Below, piece by piece: positions 1-11,095 of a DNA stretch of 64,000 nucleotides. Origin of the DNA: Anodontia alba (lineage: Eukaryota; Mollusca; Bivalvia; Lucinida; Lucinidae); the NCBI GenBank assembly GCA_964016985.1, contig OZ024831.1, forward strand, positions 26,269,631 to 26,333,630, given 5' to 3'. Position 1 is the stretch's first letter, and every line of letters begins with the position of its first letter. The notes below the pieces were generated by a model. The model worked only from the letters and a program-made list of their open reading frames with translations. It had not been told where the DNA came from and did not search any database. Both the position numbers and the translations under genes were made by a program.

Positions 1-109
1 GCTGATGATTGGATAGATGATTACTGATGTATAAAATGTTTTCACAAATACTGGAGAGTCTAAAAGACTGCGAGAGGGCGATGAATTCTTCTCTGAGGGA
101 CCGAAACTT

Positions 110-410
110 AAACAATCAATTTTCTGAGCAGTTCTCGGAGAAGGTTACAGAATGTCGAAAGACTGGTTATAACATGGCTATTGTTCAAGAAGCAACATGC
201 CTAGTATCAAACACCATTACGGTTGGTAGCTTTGATTCTTACTCCGATTGCATAGGTGTGGGTCGGGCCTCGGTCTGAATGGCGGTCCCTTGCTGGATCG
301 GTATCCGACGATTGCTGCCTGAGGTGTGTTGAATATTGTCGGGCCTACCATGAACCTACTGACGGGTTCCGTTTCGCCCTGACGTCAGGCCCCGTGGTTA
401 TTACACTTTT
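110..410 (+). repeat. Dispersed direct repeat, copy 1 (open frame inside)
   Basis: An 83-codon open frame here (27-278) aligns, in the same reading frame, with a shorter one at 2022-2213. Both share FSEQFS, then GY, then CLV-N-I-V, and end in RAS. The flanking DNA also matches, with a GTGGTT-containing stretch near 390 and 2268. This supports two diverged copies of one roughly 270-bp repeat. I do not recognise the encoded peptide. It may be a fragment of a transposon ORF or a frame conserved by chance. Confidence 0.55.
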
Positions 411-426
411 TTCATGCTCAACTCAG

Positions 427-503
427 CTGAGCGTGAACATTTTCTCTGCTTATAAACATGAAAATGCCAACTATTGTTGTCAGAGAAATGTTCATGCTCA
501 GCT
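427..503. repeat. Inverted repeat with TGTTCATGCTCAGCT arms
   Basis: Positions 427-449 (AGCTGAGCGTGAACATTTTC...) are the near-perfect reverse complement of 480-503. The arm sequence TTCATGCTCAGCTA recurs directly at about 570-590, followed by GTTTAGCA, so this is a short foldback element with an extra half copy. Confidence 0.6.
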
Positions 504-670
504 ATGTTTAGCAAGAAAAAATCTGCAATTGTTAGTAATTTGAGATTTATTAGCATGAAAAATATCATGTTCATGCTCAGCTAAGTTTAGCATGAAAGCA
601 GTTTAATAACCTCGGGACCAGTTTATCATCGATTAAATAAAAGCTAAAAATGTTGCCATTGGAAACAAAG

Positions 671-780
671 AACACAATAGAACTATTCACATTGCAGCAC
701 TGCAGGCCCCGATGTTATAAAAGTTTTTTCATGCAACCTCAGGGCCAGCAGTGCTGCAATATGAATAGTTCTTTTTGTGT
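671..780. repeat. Foldback element, 31-bp arms
   Basis: The left arm (671-702, ACACAATAGAACTATTCACA...) pairs with 748-780, which ends in AATAGTTCTTTTTGTGT, leaving a 45-base loop. The phrase AACAAAGAACACA just before the arm recurs near 6020, suggesting a dispersed family. Confidence 0.65.
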
Positions 781-1052
781 ATAACTGTATCTGTTTAGAA
801 ATTTAGAATTTGTCCGCCATTACTTATTGTGGCCTGAGCTTAAGAGACTGCATTAAACATTAACTGCACATAAAGTTAATGTTACAGTGGTGCTAGACCA
901 TTGATGGTTAGAGTTAGGTGAGGATTAGGTTAGTTCATGGATCATATTTCGCATACATATATCTGAATGTTTACAGACAATGTGGGTAAGTTTAAGTGAC
1001 GGACAGACTCTAAAGGTGTGCCTTTAGTTCTGTGTTCATACCATATTTCAAT

Positions 1053-1054
<2 letters not shown>

Positions 1055-1121
<67 letters not shown>
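1055..1121. repeat. (CA)n microsatellite
   Basis: Uninterrupted CA dinucleotide run of about 33 units. Confidence 0.98.
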
Positions 1122-1124
<3 letters not shown>

Positions 1125-1192
1125 TTTCTACGTTATCCTTTCGAAAACAGCCGATCTGAGTATTGTGTAGAGAGTTCTGTATGACTATCTAT

Positions 1193-1498
1193 TCATGCGG
1201 ACTGAATAAATATGCATAATCCCTTACTCGTCCTCCCTACTGTCCCACCTAGCAGCGCTTTGAACGGTACTCTGTTCTCTTTTTGCATTTGGTAGTGTGT
1301 GAGCTGAACATAATTAACTATCGAACCGCAGGGAGCTGTTGTAGAGCTATCTTTTTCGGTTGCTATTTTTAATCTTTCGACGGTTTCGTCCTTGTTCAGT
1401 TTATATTTGGCGAATGTAATTCCATAATAAAGAGTTCCAGAAGTGTTACCTCTTTGGGAGACCTTTTTAACCATTGTAGACGGAATGAACTCCCCCAC
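1193..1498 (-). other. Unassigned 101-codon open frame
   Basis: The frame is not inside a recognised repeat. The hypothetical peptide is hydrophilic, with a KKVSQRGNTSG start and a KATEKDSSTTAPCG-like middle, and has no signal peptide, membrane segment or motif that I recognise. It may be a chance frame or an exon fragment; no splice context supports the latter. Confidence 0.12.
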
Positions 1499-1585
1499 AC
1501 TATATATTGGAAGATTCTACTTTCGATTTGAGGCATGTCAGGCTATGTGATTTAGATAGCCCTAGAGAAAAATGGTTGAACTATT

Positions 1586-1653
1586 TGCAAACAGTGGAGA
1601 CCTTGATCAGACGCCGCGCTCTGCGGCGTCTGATCTGGATCTGCACTGTTTGC
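1586..1653. repeat. Family D hairpin (GCAAACAGTG...)
   Basis: The arms read GCAAACAGTGGAGACC on the left and end in CTGCACTGTTTGC on the right, around a GATCAGACGCCGC core. Arm length is about 31 bp with a few mismatches and a tiny loop. Confidence 0.8.
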
Positions 1654-2021
1654 TAGTTACCCTTTTAGGGGTTTCCAGTGGATTAACATGTTGTTGTTTT
1701 TTTTACATCCCAGAATTGGTCATAGTGTATATATAATTCAGGCAGAACTGCTGTAGAGACGGGCATAACTGTAGGTCTTGAGTGGGACTCACTGATTCAC
1801 TGATTCACTTTCAAATTAATTCATATATTAGAAAAATATTTTTGTGTTGAGGTTTAAGTATTACATTGTTACACTGTGGGTTCTATTATCGTTGTCATGT
1901 ATAATATAAACCAGAGCAACTTTTACATAGTGAGAAATGCACTATATTTGAGACAGGGCTTAAATGTTAATCAAAGCACTGGCAGCACTGGTGGGTCAAC
2001 TGTCTGTAAGTGTAGGCTATA
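1654..2021. other. No recognisable feature
   Basis: AT-rich DNA without a convincing frame or repeat, apart from a short duplicated GATTCACTGATTCACT near 1790-1808. Confidence 0.5.
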
Positions 2022-2275
2022 GTGTGGATATCTAACTTTTCGGAACAATTCAGTAATCTTATTAACCGTTATAAAAGAATTGGCTATAGCCTGGACATTA
2101 TGCGGCAGACTGTATGCCTAGTTGTCAACCCAATCATTGTTGATGGCTATGCCCCACTCTTTAATTGCATGACGGCGGTTCGGGCCTCAGACTCAATGAC
2201 GGCCTCTTCGTAAAACTTTAACCAGTGGGTTGGGGCTTGACGATATGTCTTTGGTTTGGCCCGCCGTGGTTCAAC
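2022..2275 (+). repeat. Dispersed direct repeat, copy 2
   Basis: Second copy of the repeat at 110-410, about 1.9 kb downstream in the same orientation. The translated similarity covers about 50 residues (FSEQFS...CLVVNPIIVDGY...VRAS). Nucleotide identity is lower than for the young MITEs in this window, so the duplication is old. Confidence 0.55.
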
Positions 2276-2398
2276 TATTGGTTTTCATTTACTCTGGCAT
2301 ACAGTAGAATTTGCCAGGAGTACTCGTCTTTGTTTATTATAGTGATTAATTTGATTTTTATGTTTTCGCTTCGATGCATTGACTGAGTTGGGGCCTTT

Positions 2399-2773
2399 AT
2401 GCGAACCGAATTTTTATGTATTTCTGTATTAAGAGTAGCATCGGGACCCAGGGTGAAGTTGGCTAGCTGTAAAAGTGCTTTAAACCCCCCGGTGGTTTAC
2501 TCTACTGACCGTTCTATGGCGGTGGTCCTGGTGTTAGTCTTACTCTTTGTTGCTTTGTGGGTTATTCTACGAGGCGATTTGTTTTATGTCTTACCTTGCG
2601 TTTTTTGTTCTTGTGTTTTTTTCAGTTCTTTTAGCATTGCGATTACCTCGCTTGGGGAAGAGAGAGCTAATCTTAGTGCTTTTCGCACGTTGTTCGATTT
2701 GTGCTTGTTTGGATTTGTCGGTTTCCTCTTCCTCTCGGGGTCTGGGAAGGGCTGCGGTTTGTGATTGTGGCAC
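2399..2773. other. Purine/pyrimidine-biased block with overlapping open frames
   Basis: A 121-codon plus-strand frame (2399-2764) is hydrophobic only because the strand is T-rich. The opposite strand (2591-2773) encodes a charged Lys/Arg/Glu-rich peptide of 60 residues (PREEEETDKSKQ...). That composition is closer to real protein, perhaps an old transposon ORF1 fragment. Neither matches a family that I can name. Confidence 0.15.
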
Positions 2774-2861
2774 TCCCTGGACTTTTCTCTTACCTTTTTT
2801 TGGAAAATGGTCCTGGACGGGTACTTAACACTGTTTACTTTAAACCTGAACTTCCTGAAAT

Positions 2862-2903
2862 TTAAACAAACTGTGCAGACCCTGATCAGACGCCGTTTTT
2901 GTC
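2862..2903 (+). repeat. Family D half hairpin
   Basis: AAACAAACTGTGCAGACCCTG followed by ATCAGACGCCG is the left arm only; the right arm is missing. Confidence 0.6.
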
Positions 2904-3781
2904 AATGTTCCAGTTCAGGGTTTAGAGATAACCCTCTTTACAAGGCACTCTGACGTCGGAGCGACAAGAATAGCGCGGACATAAACAACCGTTATCTAGA
3001 TTTTGTACAAACGCGCGGTTTAATTTCATTGGTCAATGATAATCACATGGACAACAACCTTATGGTATTTTGGTGTATGCATACTATGAAACGATCCAAA
3101 AACATTTGTAACTTATTTTACGGGAGTTAGTTCTTTGTCTTCCACTCAGCGTATCCCTCGTGGATTCCACATGAACCATTTTGTTTACAATTTAGAGATA
3201 CCTATTTAGTCTGATATTTTTTTTCTATATATCTAATAATCTTCAACATTACTGTTAAAATACCATTTTTCTGTAGTTAGTTGTTTAATATTTGCAACAT
3301 TCATCGAATGCATTGACTCACGATCACGAATCCACGATACTATGAAATCCTTTTGTATACAATTTCTTGTAATTTTGTAGATGTACAAATAAAACACAAT
3401 TTAAATCAAACTTTTTTTTTGTACTTTAACGGTGGATGCGATACGCTAGTGAAATGGGCAATACATTAATATGATTGGGCAGCAAGTTAATATCAAAATG
3501 ATGCAAAAGATGACATGCCTGCAAAAAACTTTGTAGATGTTCCAAAATTGATATATATTCCCTTGTTGTATGCATACTTAAAGATACTGGCCTGAACTCT
3601 GTGTCTTGTCTATGACCTTCAGCTGAGGCTGACTTAGTGCTAACATGTCCCATACGTCAGGTGACCTCTGGCCGTCGGACTTATATTAACCTTGCCGTAG
3701 CAATGTCCTTTTCTTTGCACTTGCGGTTTACAAAAAAAGAGCAAACTCAGGTAAACTAAAAAAGGGTTTTGTCAATTAAGT
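2904..3781. other. No recognisable feature
   Basis: AT-rich unique-looking DNA. A 75-codon minus-strand frame (3426-3653) has no recognisable motif and is probably chance. Confidence 0.45.
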
Positions 3782-3843
3782 GGGCAACGAAGGCCCAGAT
3801 CAGATTGCGCGAACGCGCAATCTGATCTTGGTCTTCGTTACCC
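3782..3843. repeat. Family E hairpin
   Basis: GGGCAACGAAGGCCCAGATC pairs with a right arm ending GGTCTTCGTTACCC around a GATTGCGCGAACGCGCAATC centre. Degraded relatives follow at about 3888-3945 and 4178-4215. Confidence 0.8.
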
Positions 3844-4257
3844 GCTAACAAGGTTCCTGGATACTGTAGAATATAGTAGAATATACCAATAGACCCTTAT
3901 CAGACTGCACGGATGCTCATGAATATCTGGGCCTTCTCTAGTCACACACGACATACATTTAAGGGCCTTTTTTCTCATTTTGCGAATCGCATGAATGTGG
4001 ACAATATGAAATATGAATATACAAACGGAGAACGGCAAATGATTAGTAACGGAAAAAGTTGTTATAATTGCGTGTCTCAAACTTTTTGGCATCTCTAGAA
4101 ATGCCAACAAAACCCAAGAAAAAAAACTTGGAGCCCTAACATAGGAAAACCTATTCTGTGACATATATGAATATTAAAAGCCCAGATGAGACTGCGCATG
4201 CGCATACATCTCTGCTTTCGCACGCTCAATATTCAAATTTGCATAATCTGAACAGCG

Positions 4258-4322
4258 AACGGCAAAGGCCATGACCAGCCTGCGCATGCGCAGGCTGGTC
4301 TGATCCGTCGTCTTTCGCACAT
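4258..4322. repeat. Family E hairpin with perfect 28-nt core
   Basis: Positions 4273-4300 form a loopless palindrome (GACCAGCCTGCGCA and its complement). The outer arms (GCGAACGGCAAAGGCC against GTCGTCTTTCGC) are imperfect. Confidence 0.8.
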
Positions 4323-4772
4323 GGCATAACGCTGTTTCGCCATGCTCCACTTCCTATCCAATTTGAGAGTTTGTGAACGGAAAAGAACATGAAACCGTAT
4401 CAACACTAAACAGAAACTAGCACCATTAATCTTGTCTTTCCGTTGAAAAATATAATTTGTAAGAAAGTAACAAATGACTTTAGAAGCAGAGGCCAAACCA
4501 ATTCATTAAAGGAATGTTTGTAACACGCACATGTACAAAACACATTTGCTTCGAGCAAGGAACGGAAATAAAATCTGCGGCGACAGTTGTAGATGCACAT
4601 CAGGATGCGATTTTGAAAGGACATAGTTTCGTGTTAATATAATATGGGGCAAACAAAAAAACCTGGTACTTCAACAAAAAAAGCTATATCTTAAAGGGTT
4701 GTCCATAATTGATGTTGGACTTTGTTTATGCAATTTGGGCCGACGGATGAGTAAAGGGACCTTAGAACATAT

Positions 4773-4838
4773 GCGAACAGCGAAGATCCAGACCAGCCTG
4801 CGCATCTGCGCAGGCTGGTCAGGATCTTCGCTGTTCGC
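4773..4838. repeat. Family E hairpin
   Basis: Near-perfect arms from GCGAACAGCGAAGATCCAGA to its complement ending ATCTTCGCTGTTCGC. A degraded second hairpin (about 4870-4935) follows, as in the paired copies further right. Confidence 0.85.
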
Positions 4839-5184
4839 CTACACAATATAGGAACTTTGTAGAAGATATAGGACTAATTGCGAATATCTTGGCCTGACGC
4901 GTGGCTGCGCAAACTGGTCGGGGGTTTCGCGATTTGTATATACCCTACATGCCTTTTTGTCATCCGGCGGCTCACTTATTACACGTGTTATAGAGAACCT
5001 TTTTGTTTGAGATGATTCATTTTTATTTTTCGGACAAGCATGTAATTAACGAATATTTTAAGACTTGTTATTGTAAGTTTTCTTTAGGTTTACTAAATCG
5101 TTTTTAAACTTGAAAGCTGGTGTCAAATAGATTCATTACCTTTCAAAGATTACAGATTTGTTATGCTTTGGATTTACGTTCTGA

Positions 5185-5186
<2 letters not shown>

Positions 5187-5216
<30 letters not shown>
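5187..5216. repeat. (TC)n microsatellite
   Basis: Simple dinucleotide run. Confidence 0.95.
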
Positions 5217-5218
<2 letters not shown>

Positions 5219-5233
5219 GCATAACGTACATTA

Positions 5234-5335
5234 GTTTTTAGGCCTGCCCAGTAAGAGTGTGGTTAGGTAAACTGACCGCGCTCGACAACACCCCTTTGGG
5301 TTGACTGGGCCGTAAAACCTCAACGCAAACAAATA
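5234..5335 (+). mobile_element. SINE H, 5'-truncated copy with 11-bp TSD
   Basis: The insert matches the 3' third of the tRNA-derived SINE at 40358, including GTTAGGTAAACTGACCGCGC and the CCGTAAAACCTCAACGCAAA tail. It is flanked by an exact 11-bp direct repeat, AACGTACATTA, at 5223-5233 and 5336-5346. A 5' truncation with a TSD is the signature of LINE-type target-primed insertion. Confidence 0.9.
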
Positions 5336-5381
5336 AACGTACATTATTTTACATATTTGAAACTCCATTACATATACACCT

Positions 5382-5891
5382 GGACCCAGTTGTTCAAAGC
5401 GTCGTTAGCTTAACGAGCTCGTTAAGGGTCATTTCGTTAACTGTTTTAGCAGATTCAATATACAATTTTCTGAAACCTGGGTGTGAACCTGGGTTCGATT
5501 AGCCATAAACGAGGGTGTGATCAGAAAATAATGGTGATGTTTTATACTGAATAGAGATAAAATAGTGGAAACATTACTGATCAGAGACAAATGAAGCTTA
5601 AAGTATAAATAATAATCTGATTAGAGAAAAACAATAGTGTAAAAATACTGGGCGCAGTTGTTCAAAGCTAACGATGTCGTTAGTTAACGATTCGTTAAAA
5701 TTTACATCAAGTGATACGCAAATATGCTGAAATTTTTTGCTGAAAAATGTGAGTAGCTTTTGCAGTGCAAAAGCTACTCACATTTTTCAGCAAAAAATAT
5801 CAGAATATTGTATATTGAATTTGCTAAAATAGTTAACGAAATGACCCTTAACGAGCTCGTTAAGCTAACGACGCTTTGAACAACTGGGCCC
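5382..5891. mobile_element. Family G MITE (CAGTTGTTCAAAGCG ends), nested/duplicated
   Basis: Terminal inverted repeats of about 85 bp: the left starts GGACCCAGTTGTTCAAAGCG (5382) and the right ends CTTTGAACAACTGGGCCC. A further family G left end sits inside at about 5648 (CAGTTGTTCAAAGCTAACG). That makes 5648-5891 a complete element with a central hairpin (GTGAGTAGCTTTTGCA and complement), preceded by a broken earlier copy. A related copy lies at 16999-17411. Confidence 0.8.
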
Positions 5892-6215
5892 TGATTATAG
5901 AAAATGAAGCTTACAGTATAAAGAAAATCTGAAAATTTTAAAGAATAGCAGGAAAAAAAAAAACACAGAGAAAACTGACTAATACGATAAAGAATATATA
6001 AAGAGATTGCCTTTAGAAACAAAGAACACACTACGGATTCGAAAATGGGAGTCTCGGTTTTATTGAGACTCTTCGTAAGCAGTAATGAAGTTTGCAACAC
6101 TGCTTACGCCTTCTAGCGTATACTTGAGCAGAAAACCATTTTCATATATACCACAATGGGCCCATTGATCCCAAAGGAAATGAAATATAATCTGCACTAT
6201 GGCGATATACTAAGC

Positions 6216-6551
6216 CTAAATAAAGATATAAATTTGTGTTAAATGGTTTCTCCTGCATTCTAGAAATTCAAACATTTTCTGAGGAAGAACCCCCGGATCC
6301 CCCTTGAATCTGACAAGAGCATACATGACATGAGTCCTCAGTTGGAATCCACCTGCCTTGAAAAGGGGATATATGAAGTTTGCATAAAAGTTTACCCAAA
6401 GTTCACAGAAACATACATCCCACCACAAGCCAGGGTTGCGCTCTGAAAATTGAACTTTCAAAACTGCATAGTTTGGCTTTAAGGCAGGGGTCGGACGTGA
6501 ATGTAAAGCCCCCACCAGCAGCACTTGAAAAAAAAAACTAAAGGTTTTCAT
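6216..6551 (-). other. Unassigned 111-codon open frame
   Basis: The minus-strand frame has a non-repetitive, protein-like composition (about five Trp/Cys-rich positions such as GLWWDVCFCELW), but no domain that I recognise. It begins next to an A-rich block (6570-6640), so it may be an old retroposed sequence. No signal peptide is convincing. Confidence 0.15.
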
Positions 6552-6709
6552 CTATACTTAAAAGATAAAAGACAAATTGAAAAAAAAAAATAATAATAAT
6601 AAAAAATAAATAAATAAAAAAAAAAAATAAAAAAAAGTGGATGGGGCAAGATTGTTTTCCTTGTATATAAATGTATAAACTTGTACACAGGCGCACAGAA
6701 TGTATTCAT

Positions 6710-7262
6710 TCAATCATAATTTCCAATTAGTGTTGTGTTCTCGTCACTCGGATGCAAGAAATACTTCCCAAAGAGAAAGATAACTAAATGTAATTCCCAT
6801 TTTATTGAACATGGTATAAATTTAGGAGTTTTTTGGTGTGGTGTAAACAGGACTGAATTATCTCCCCGTAATAAACAGCCAAAAGCATAATTTTCCTTTC
6901 TGTTATGATTCAGATATCGGGCTTCCGTAATATGAAATACATATTTGAATATTGTAATTTCTGAAATCTGGTCTTCAAAACCTGAGCCAATTAGAGAAAA
7001 TCTTCGCCTTACTGCAACATCTCCTTCGTGATTGTTCAGGCAATATTTTATTTCATCGAACTGCAAGCCACATGCAATTTTGCGTTGACTAGAATTTCTG
7101 TTTCTCGAAACAAAATTGCATGAAAATTGCTGTTGCAAATCATCATCATCATCTTCTTCTTCTTCTTCTTCTTCTTCTTTTTTTCTTATGGTTTCTTCAT
7201 CTTCTTCTTCTTCGTCGTCTTCTTCAGTTGCTTCTTCGTTTTCGTTTTCTCCTCCTTCTTCT
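6710..7262 (-). other. Longest stop-free stretch: acidic tract plus 142 codons
   Basis: Read on the minus strand, the frame is open from just after a TAA near 7263 down to 6710, about 184 codons. It starts as a Glu/Asp-rich run encoded by the CTT repeat at 7149-7250. It then continues as 142 residues of mixed composition (LQQQFSCNFVSRNRNSS...). No ATG precedes the acidic run. It could be an internal exon of an acidic protein or a chance frame extended by the microsatellite. I recognise no domain. Confidence 0.2.
7141..7250. repeat. Imperfect (CTT)n/(CAT)n microsatellite
   Basis: CAT units at 7141-7151, then CTT units interrupted by TTTTTTCTTATGG and resuming with TCG variants. The reverse strand would encode poly-Asp/Glu. 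Confidence 0.95.
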
Positions 7263-7738
7263 TATTATTATTGATAATGGTAGTCATAATGGAAGCAAAA
7301 TGTGAAATATACAGTTTTGTTGCATGATGCTGACAGCAGGATCATCATGTCAAATTTTCTACAATCTTTAGATACAAAAAGCGAATTAGATCCTTGTTTC
7401 GTTCTGTTTTATTAATAGCCTTTAGATCATCAAGACAATTATTCATCACTAAGTTGAGTTGTTGCAGCACTGATCAACTTTCTCTGAGTAGACGTGTTTA
7501 AAGCAGCTTATACCCTTGAACGATATTTATGCACCGTTTTGTTTGATTCATTCATCCCTGAGTTTCAGAAATGAAGTGAACTTTTCCATCTTTGTATTTA
7601 GATATGTTCTCTGTTGCAAACAGAGGTATTAGTCAGAGGTAAATGTTGGACGTGCATAAATCCAGGTTGAAGCGCTCCATCCCGTCCGTTCACCCCAACA
7701 CATTTCACTGTCACAGTTTACCGTTCAAAGGCAGATAT

Positions 7739-7986
7739 CATTACGAAAACACGCCTATACAAATGTATAGAAAATTTCACCCCCAAATACTAAAAAAAAA
7801 AAACAGATAAAAAACTCTGATATTTTTAATATATCTGCTCAAAACATAGATTGTGTGTACTCGTTAGAACCGCCTCACTGATTTTGAGCAAAAATAAGAA
7901 AAATAATGTATACCCCTGTAAACCCCAGTTTTACTATATAAAAGGGGGTTTAAGGAGGTCAAAATTAATAGGTATTTTTCGTGATG
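7739..7986 (+). mobile_element. Family A MITE, right hairpin arm deleted
   Basis: TIRs CATTACGAAAACACGCCTAT and its relative ending TTTTTCGTGATG. The central hairpin keeps only its left arm (TACTCGTTAGAACCGCCTC) and the right arm is gone. Confidence 0.9.
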
Positions 7987-8344
7987 TTGCAATTTCCTTT
8001 CGTTTGTCTGTTCTACAACCGTGTGTTCGTTTTGTTTCGAAGAAGTGCTTTTTAATGTAATCATTTCATGTAAATGTTGCCTTGTTCTAAGACGGCTCAA
8101 CATGAAACGGTTTGGTTTGAAAGCAGAAGAGTGCTTGGGTACGATTCTATTGATATTGTCTCATTTCCCATGAAGCCAGAATAAGGAGAGCGGTAGGACC
8201 ATTGTAGCTCAAACTAATCCTTAAAGTGGATATAAATATAAATCTTGACTTTTGTACTAGAGTATACAATAAGTTCAGATGAGGACTACTGCCTTATCAG
8301 TCGTAAAAGAAAACTGAAACCAAATTAGTATTAGTGTGGGTTGG

Positions 8345-9158
8345 TAACACACAGCAGAAGAAATTCAAACTGGGGGAAAAGCCAAAATCGATGTCAGGCG
8401 CCAGTCTGTAACAAGATATGGCGGATAGGCGCATGTCTACCCCTTGGACTTGTTGAATGGTTAAACCCAAAAGAAAGTAAACTTACAGTACTGTCATACA
8501 TGTGGAGATATCAGTCTCATTAGTCATCCAAGCAAGGTAATCCTCGACAGACTTTAGCACAGATTCAAGAACAAGCCTATCAGGGAGAAATACGACTGAA
8601 CAAACAATCCCTCTCAGACTTCTGGGTAATGTATTCATCAACATCAAGAAAGCCTCATGAAACCTTATGGGTCACTATGAGAAAATATAGCATCAATGCA
8701 GACCTAGCAAGTGTCACGTAGTGACTGTACGATAAAGCCACTAGTGCAGTCCTGTTCAGTATCATCACAGGGAAATGGTTTAAGGCCACAGTTAGAGAGA
8801 GGCAAGGATATCGTCTATCACCAACACTTTTCATTATCTTCTTCGAAAGGTTAATGGTTAATGTCTGAGCAGATTATAAAGGGAATGTGGAGGCAAAGTA
8901 ATTGTCAATATCCTGTTCGCTGATGGCATTGCTGGAACTACTGGAGAGAAGACTGAACTCAACGGACTGGTTGATTGTCTTAACAAACTCACAGAGGCAT
9001 AAAACTGGAAATCTGACCTGAGAAAACAAGAGTGACAACGAACAACCCAAATAAACCCGAACGGCATCACAGTAAATGGCACCGGGCTTGAAACAGTACA
9101 GAATTTAAACACCAAGTATCCATCATGTCTGATGTCAGCTCGATAAACCAGAGATTTT
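8345..9158 (+). pseudogene. LINE-I relic, RT domain (non-LTR)
   Basis: Translation across frameshifts gives successive pieces of a non-LTR reverse transcriptase. CNKIWRIG is at about 8405, ISLISHPSKVIL at about 8509, and VFINIKKAS (motif A, with Asn in place of the catalytic Asp) near 8635. LWVTMRKYSINADL follows near 8670 and LYDKATSAVLF near 8725. Next come RQGYRLSPTLFIIFFERL (motif B) near 8800 and LFADGIAG (motif C, FADD changed to FADG) near 8915. ITVNGTGLETVQNL (about 9065) is the post-RT region. Multiple stops and shifts make it non-functional. It breaks off at 9158 and resumes at 11096. Family assignment rests on remembered LINE motifs. Confidence 0.85.
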
Positions 9159-9388
9159 CATTACGAAAACATGCCTATTCAAATATATTGAAAATTTTAC
9201 AACCAAAAAAGGAAAATTTTCAGATAGAAAAAATCTGATAGTTTTCAAATTTCTGCTCAAAACGAGTACCCACAATCTATGTTTATAGCAAAATAAGAAA
9301 AATAATGTATACCCTTGTAAACCCTAGTTTTACTATATAAAAGTGGGATTTAAGGGGGTCAAAATTAAATAGGCGTGTTTTCGTGATG
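9159..9388 (+). mobile_element. Family A MITE, left hairpin arm deleted
   Basis: Both TIRs are present (CATTACGAAAACATGCC... and ...GTTTTCGTGATG). Only the right-arm remnant AACGAGTACCCACAATC survives from the central palindrome. It abuts the break in LINE-I. Confidence 0.9.
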
Positions 9389-9523
9389 GGTGTGAAACTG
9401 CAATTACATGGATAGCAACTTTACAACAGATAAAGTGTCAGGGTCAGACGGTGAATTTACAGCTAATGCAGGACACTTCCTGTTTCATATAACATGTAGT
9501 CATTAAGTGATAGGTAGATATTG

Positions 9524-9527
<4 letters not shown>

Positions 9528-9574
<47 letters not shown>
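9528..9574. repeat. (GA)n microsatellite
   Basis: Simple dinucleotide run, in the stretch that may be the 3' region of LINE-II. Confidence 0.95.
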
Positions 9575-9575
<1 letters not shown>

Positions 9576-10107
9576 ATTTTGCAATTTTAACAATATTTAA
9601 AATTCACTCCAAGATGGACATATTTAGTTTGTGAGATTCTATTGTATTGGTAACATTTGTGGAGTAAACCTTGTAGAGCAAATAGTCTGCCTGTTTCCTG
9701 TATGTATATCGGACCGGCTTGCAAAGATATAACATTTGGAAAAGACAATACACCAGACAACGAAAACGAGACAGTTTTCTGAAAGGTCCGATACATTAGT
9801 ATCCATTCCAAACGGTTTGTGCAATACCTTATTATACCACGTACTCCAAGAATATTTCCCAGCTTCTTGTGAAATTATATACTATAATAAGCATTCTCTG
9901 TGATTGGTCAGCACTTGATCAAAAATGAATCTCATACATAAGGCTTTCCAAAGTTTTAACTTTATAATATTGGGCATTTTATGTTGGCAGTATATAATAA
10001 AAGTATCTGTTCCTGGCTTCTGTATTTAGTGCATGTAGAGAAAAAGGGGAATGCACTTTCGAAGCCACCGCAAGACTACGAAGGACTAGATACGATGTTT
10101 TCTGTAG

Positions 10108-11080
10108 TAAAGAAGAAAATTTAGTGAGCTGCATTCTTTGCGAAGTCTGTCATGAAGTAGCTGTCCTATTCCGGATCAAGCACTGAAATAATTTAGGTGG
10201 TGCCAGCAGATCCCTGTTTAGTCGGTAACTGAAAGGAAAACCGGTGCTAGCTTCTTTCATGTTATCTTTAAGGTTGTTCCTTGATCTGATGATAGAGGGA
10301 AGAAAAGAGTTGAAGAAAATATTTGGATTTATAGACTGGATGCCGTTTGAGTTTCTGAAACTATACAAACATGTTCTTGCACTAGAGGAGGTTTGAGATT
10401 TGATAGGTAATGTGGGATCAAGCTTTTAAACTAATATAATAAACTAATAAACTAGTAAATATTTCTGCCATGTATCATTTAGTGATTCCCAACCTAGTAC
10501 TTTTCGATACTATGGAGTTTCGTTGCACTTAGTACGATTCTGGCGCCTTCATTATGAATAGACTATAACTGCCTTTTACAATCATTCGAACAATTAACCC
10601 ATACAGAGTCGCGGTACTCTTAATGAAGGTCGGACATATGCTATGTATAACTTTTCAAGAGCTAGCAAACTAATTTTAAATTTGTGCTCTTATATGATTT
10701 AATTTCTTCCAAGCTGTTTCAGTAATATCTTACTATGTTTGGACCAAGTACATGAGCTAGAAGAGGTAATGCCTAGATGTTTATGGTAAAAAGTTTCATT
10801 TAATGGAACACTATTCATTTCAAGAGCGGGTAAACTGAAGGCTGCAAATTTTCTAGTTATGGAACGGGAGGTTGCCTTTGTAGTATTGAAGTCAACTAAT
10901 CAATCAGCCGTCCATTTTCTTACAGTGTCAAAGTCAGCATTCAGGAGGAGAGCTGCAGTTACTGGGTTGTCGACAATAATATACAAGCTAGTATCATCTG
11001 GAAGAATTAATGTGTTTGACAATGCCATTTATATAGATGAGAAAACATAAGGGAACTAGGATAGATCTTTGCAGAACCCC
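10108..11080 (-). pseudogene. LINE-II relic, RT and C-terminal region
   Basis: Read on the minus strand from 11080: GVLQRSILVPLMF (motif B, usually GVPQGSILGPLLF). Then DDTSLYIIVDNPVTAALLL (motif C, the DD pair kept) and LVDFNTTKA. After frameshifts come ETAWKKLNHIRAQI, LEKLYIAYVRPSL, GARIVLSATKLHSIEKY, then FFNSFLPSIIRSRNNLKD and YRLNRDLL. This order matches the RT-to-C-terminus layout of CR1/Jockey-type LINEs. The 5' part is absent and stops are frequent. It lies inside the gap of LINE-I, so it inserted after it. Confidence 0.85.
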
Positions 11081-11095
11081 AACAAAGACAAAGAT

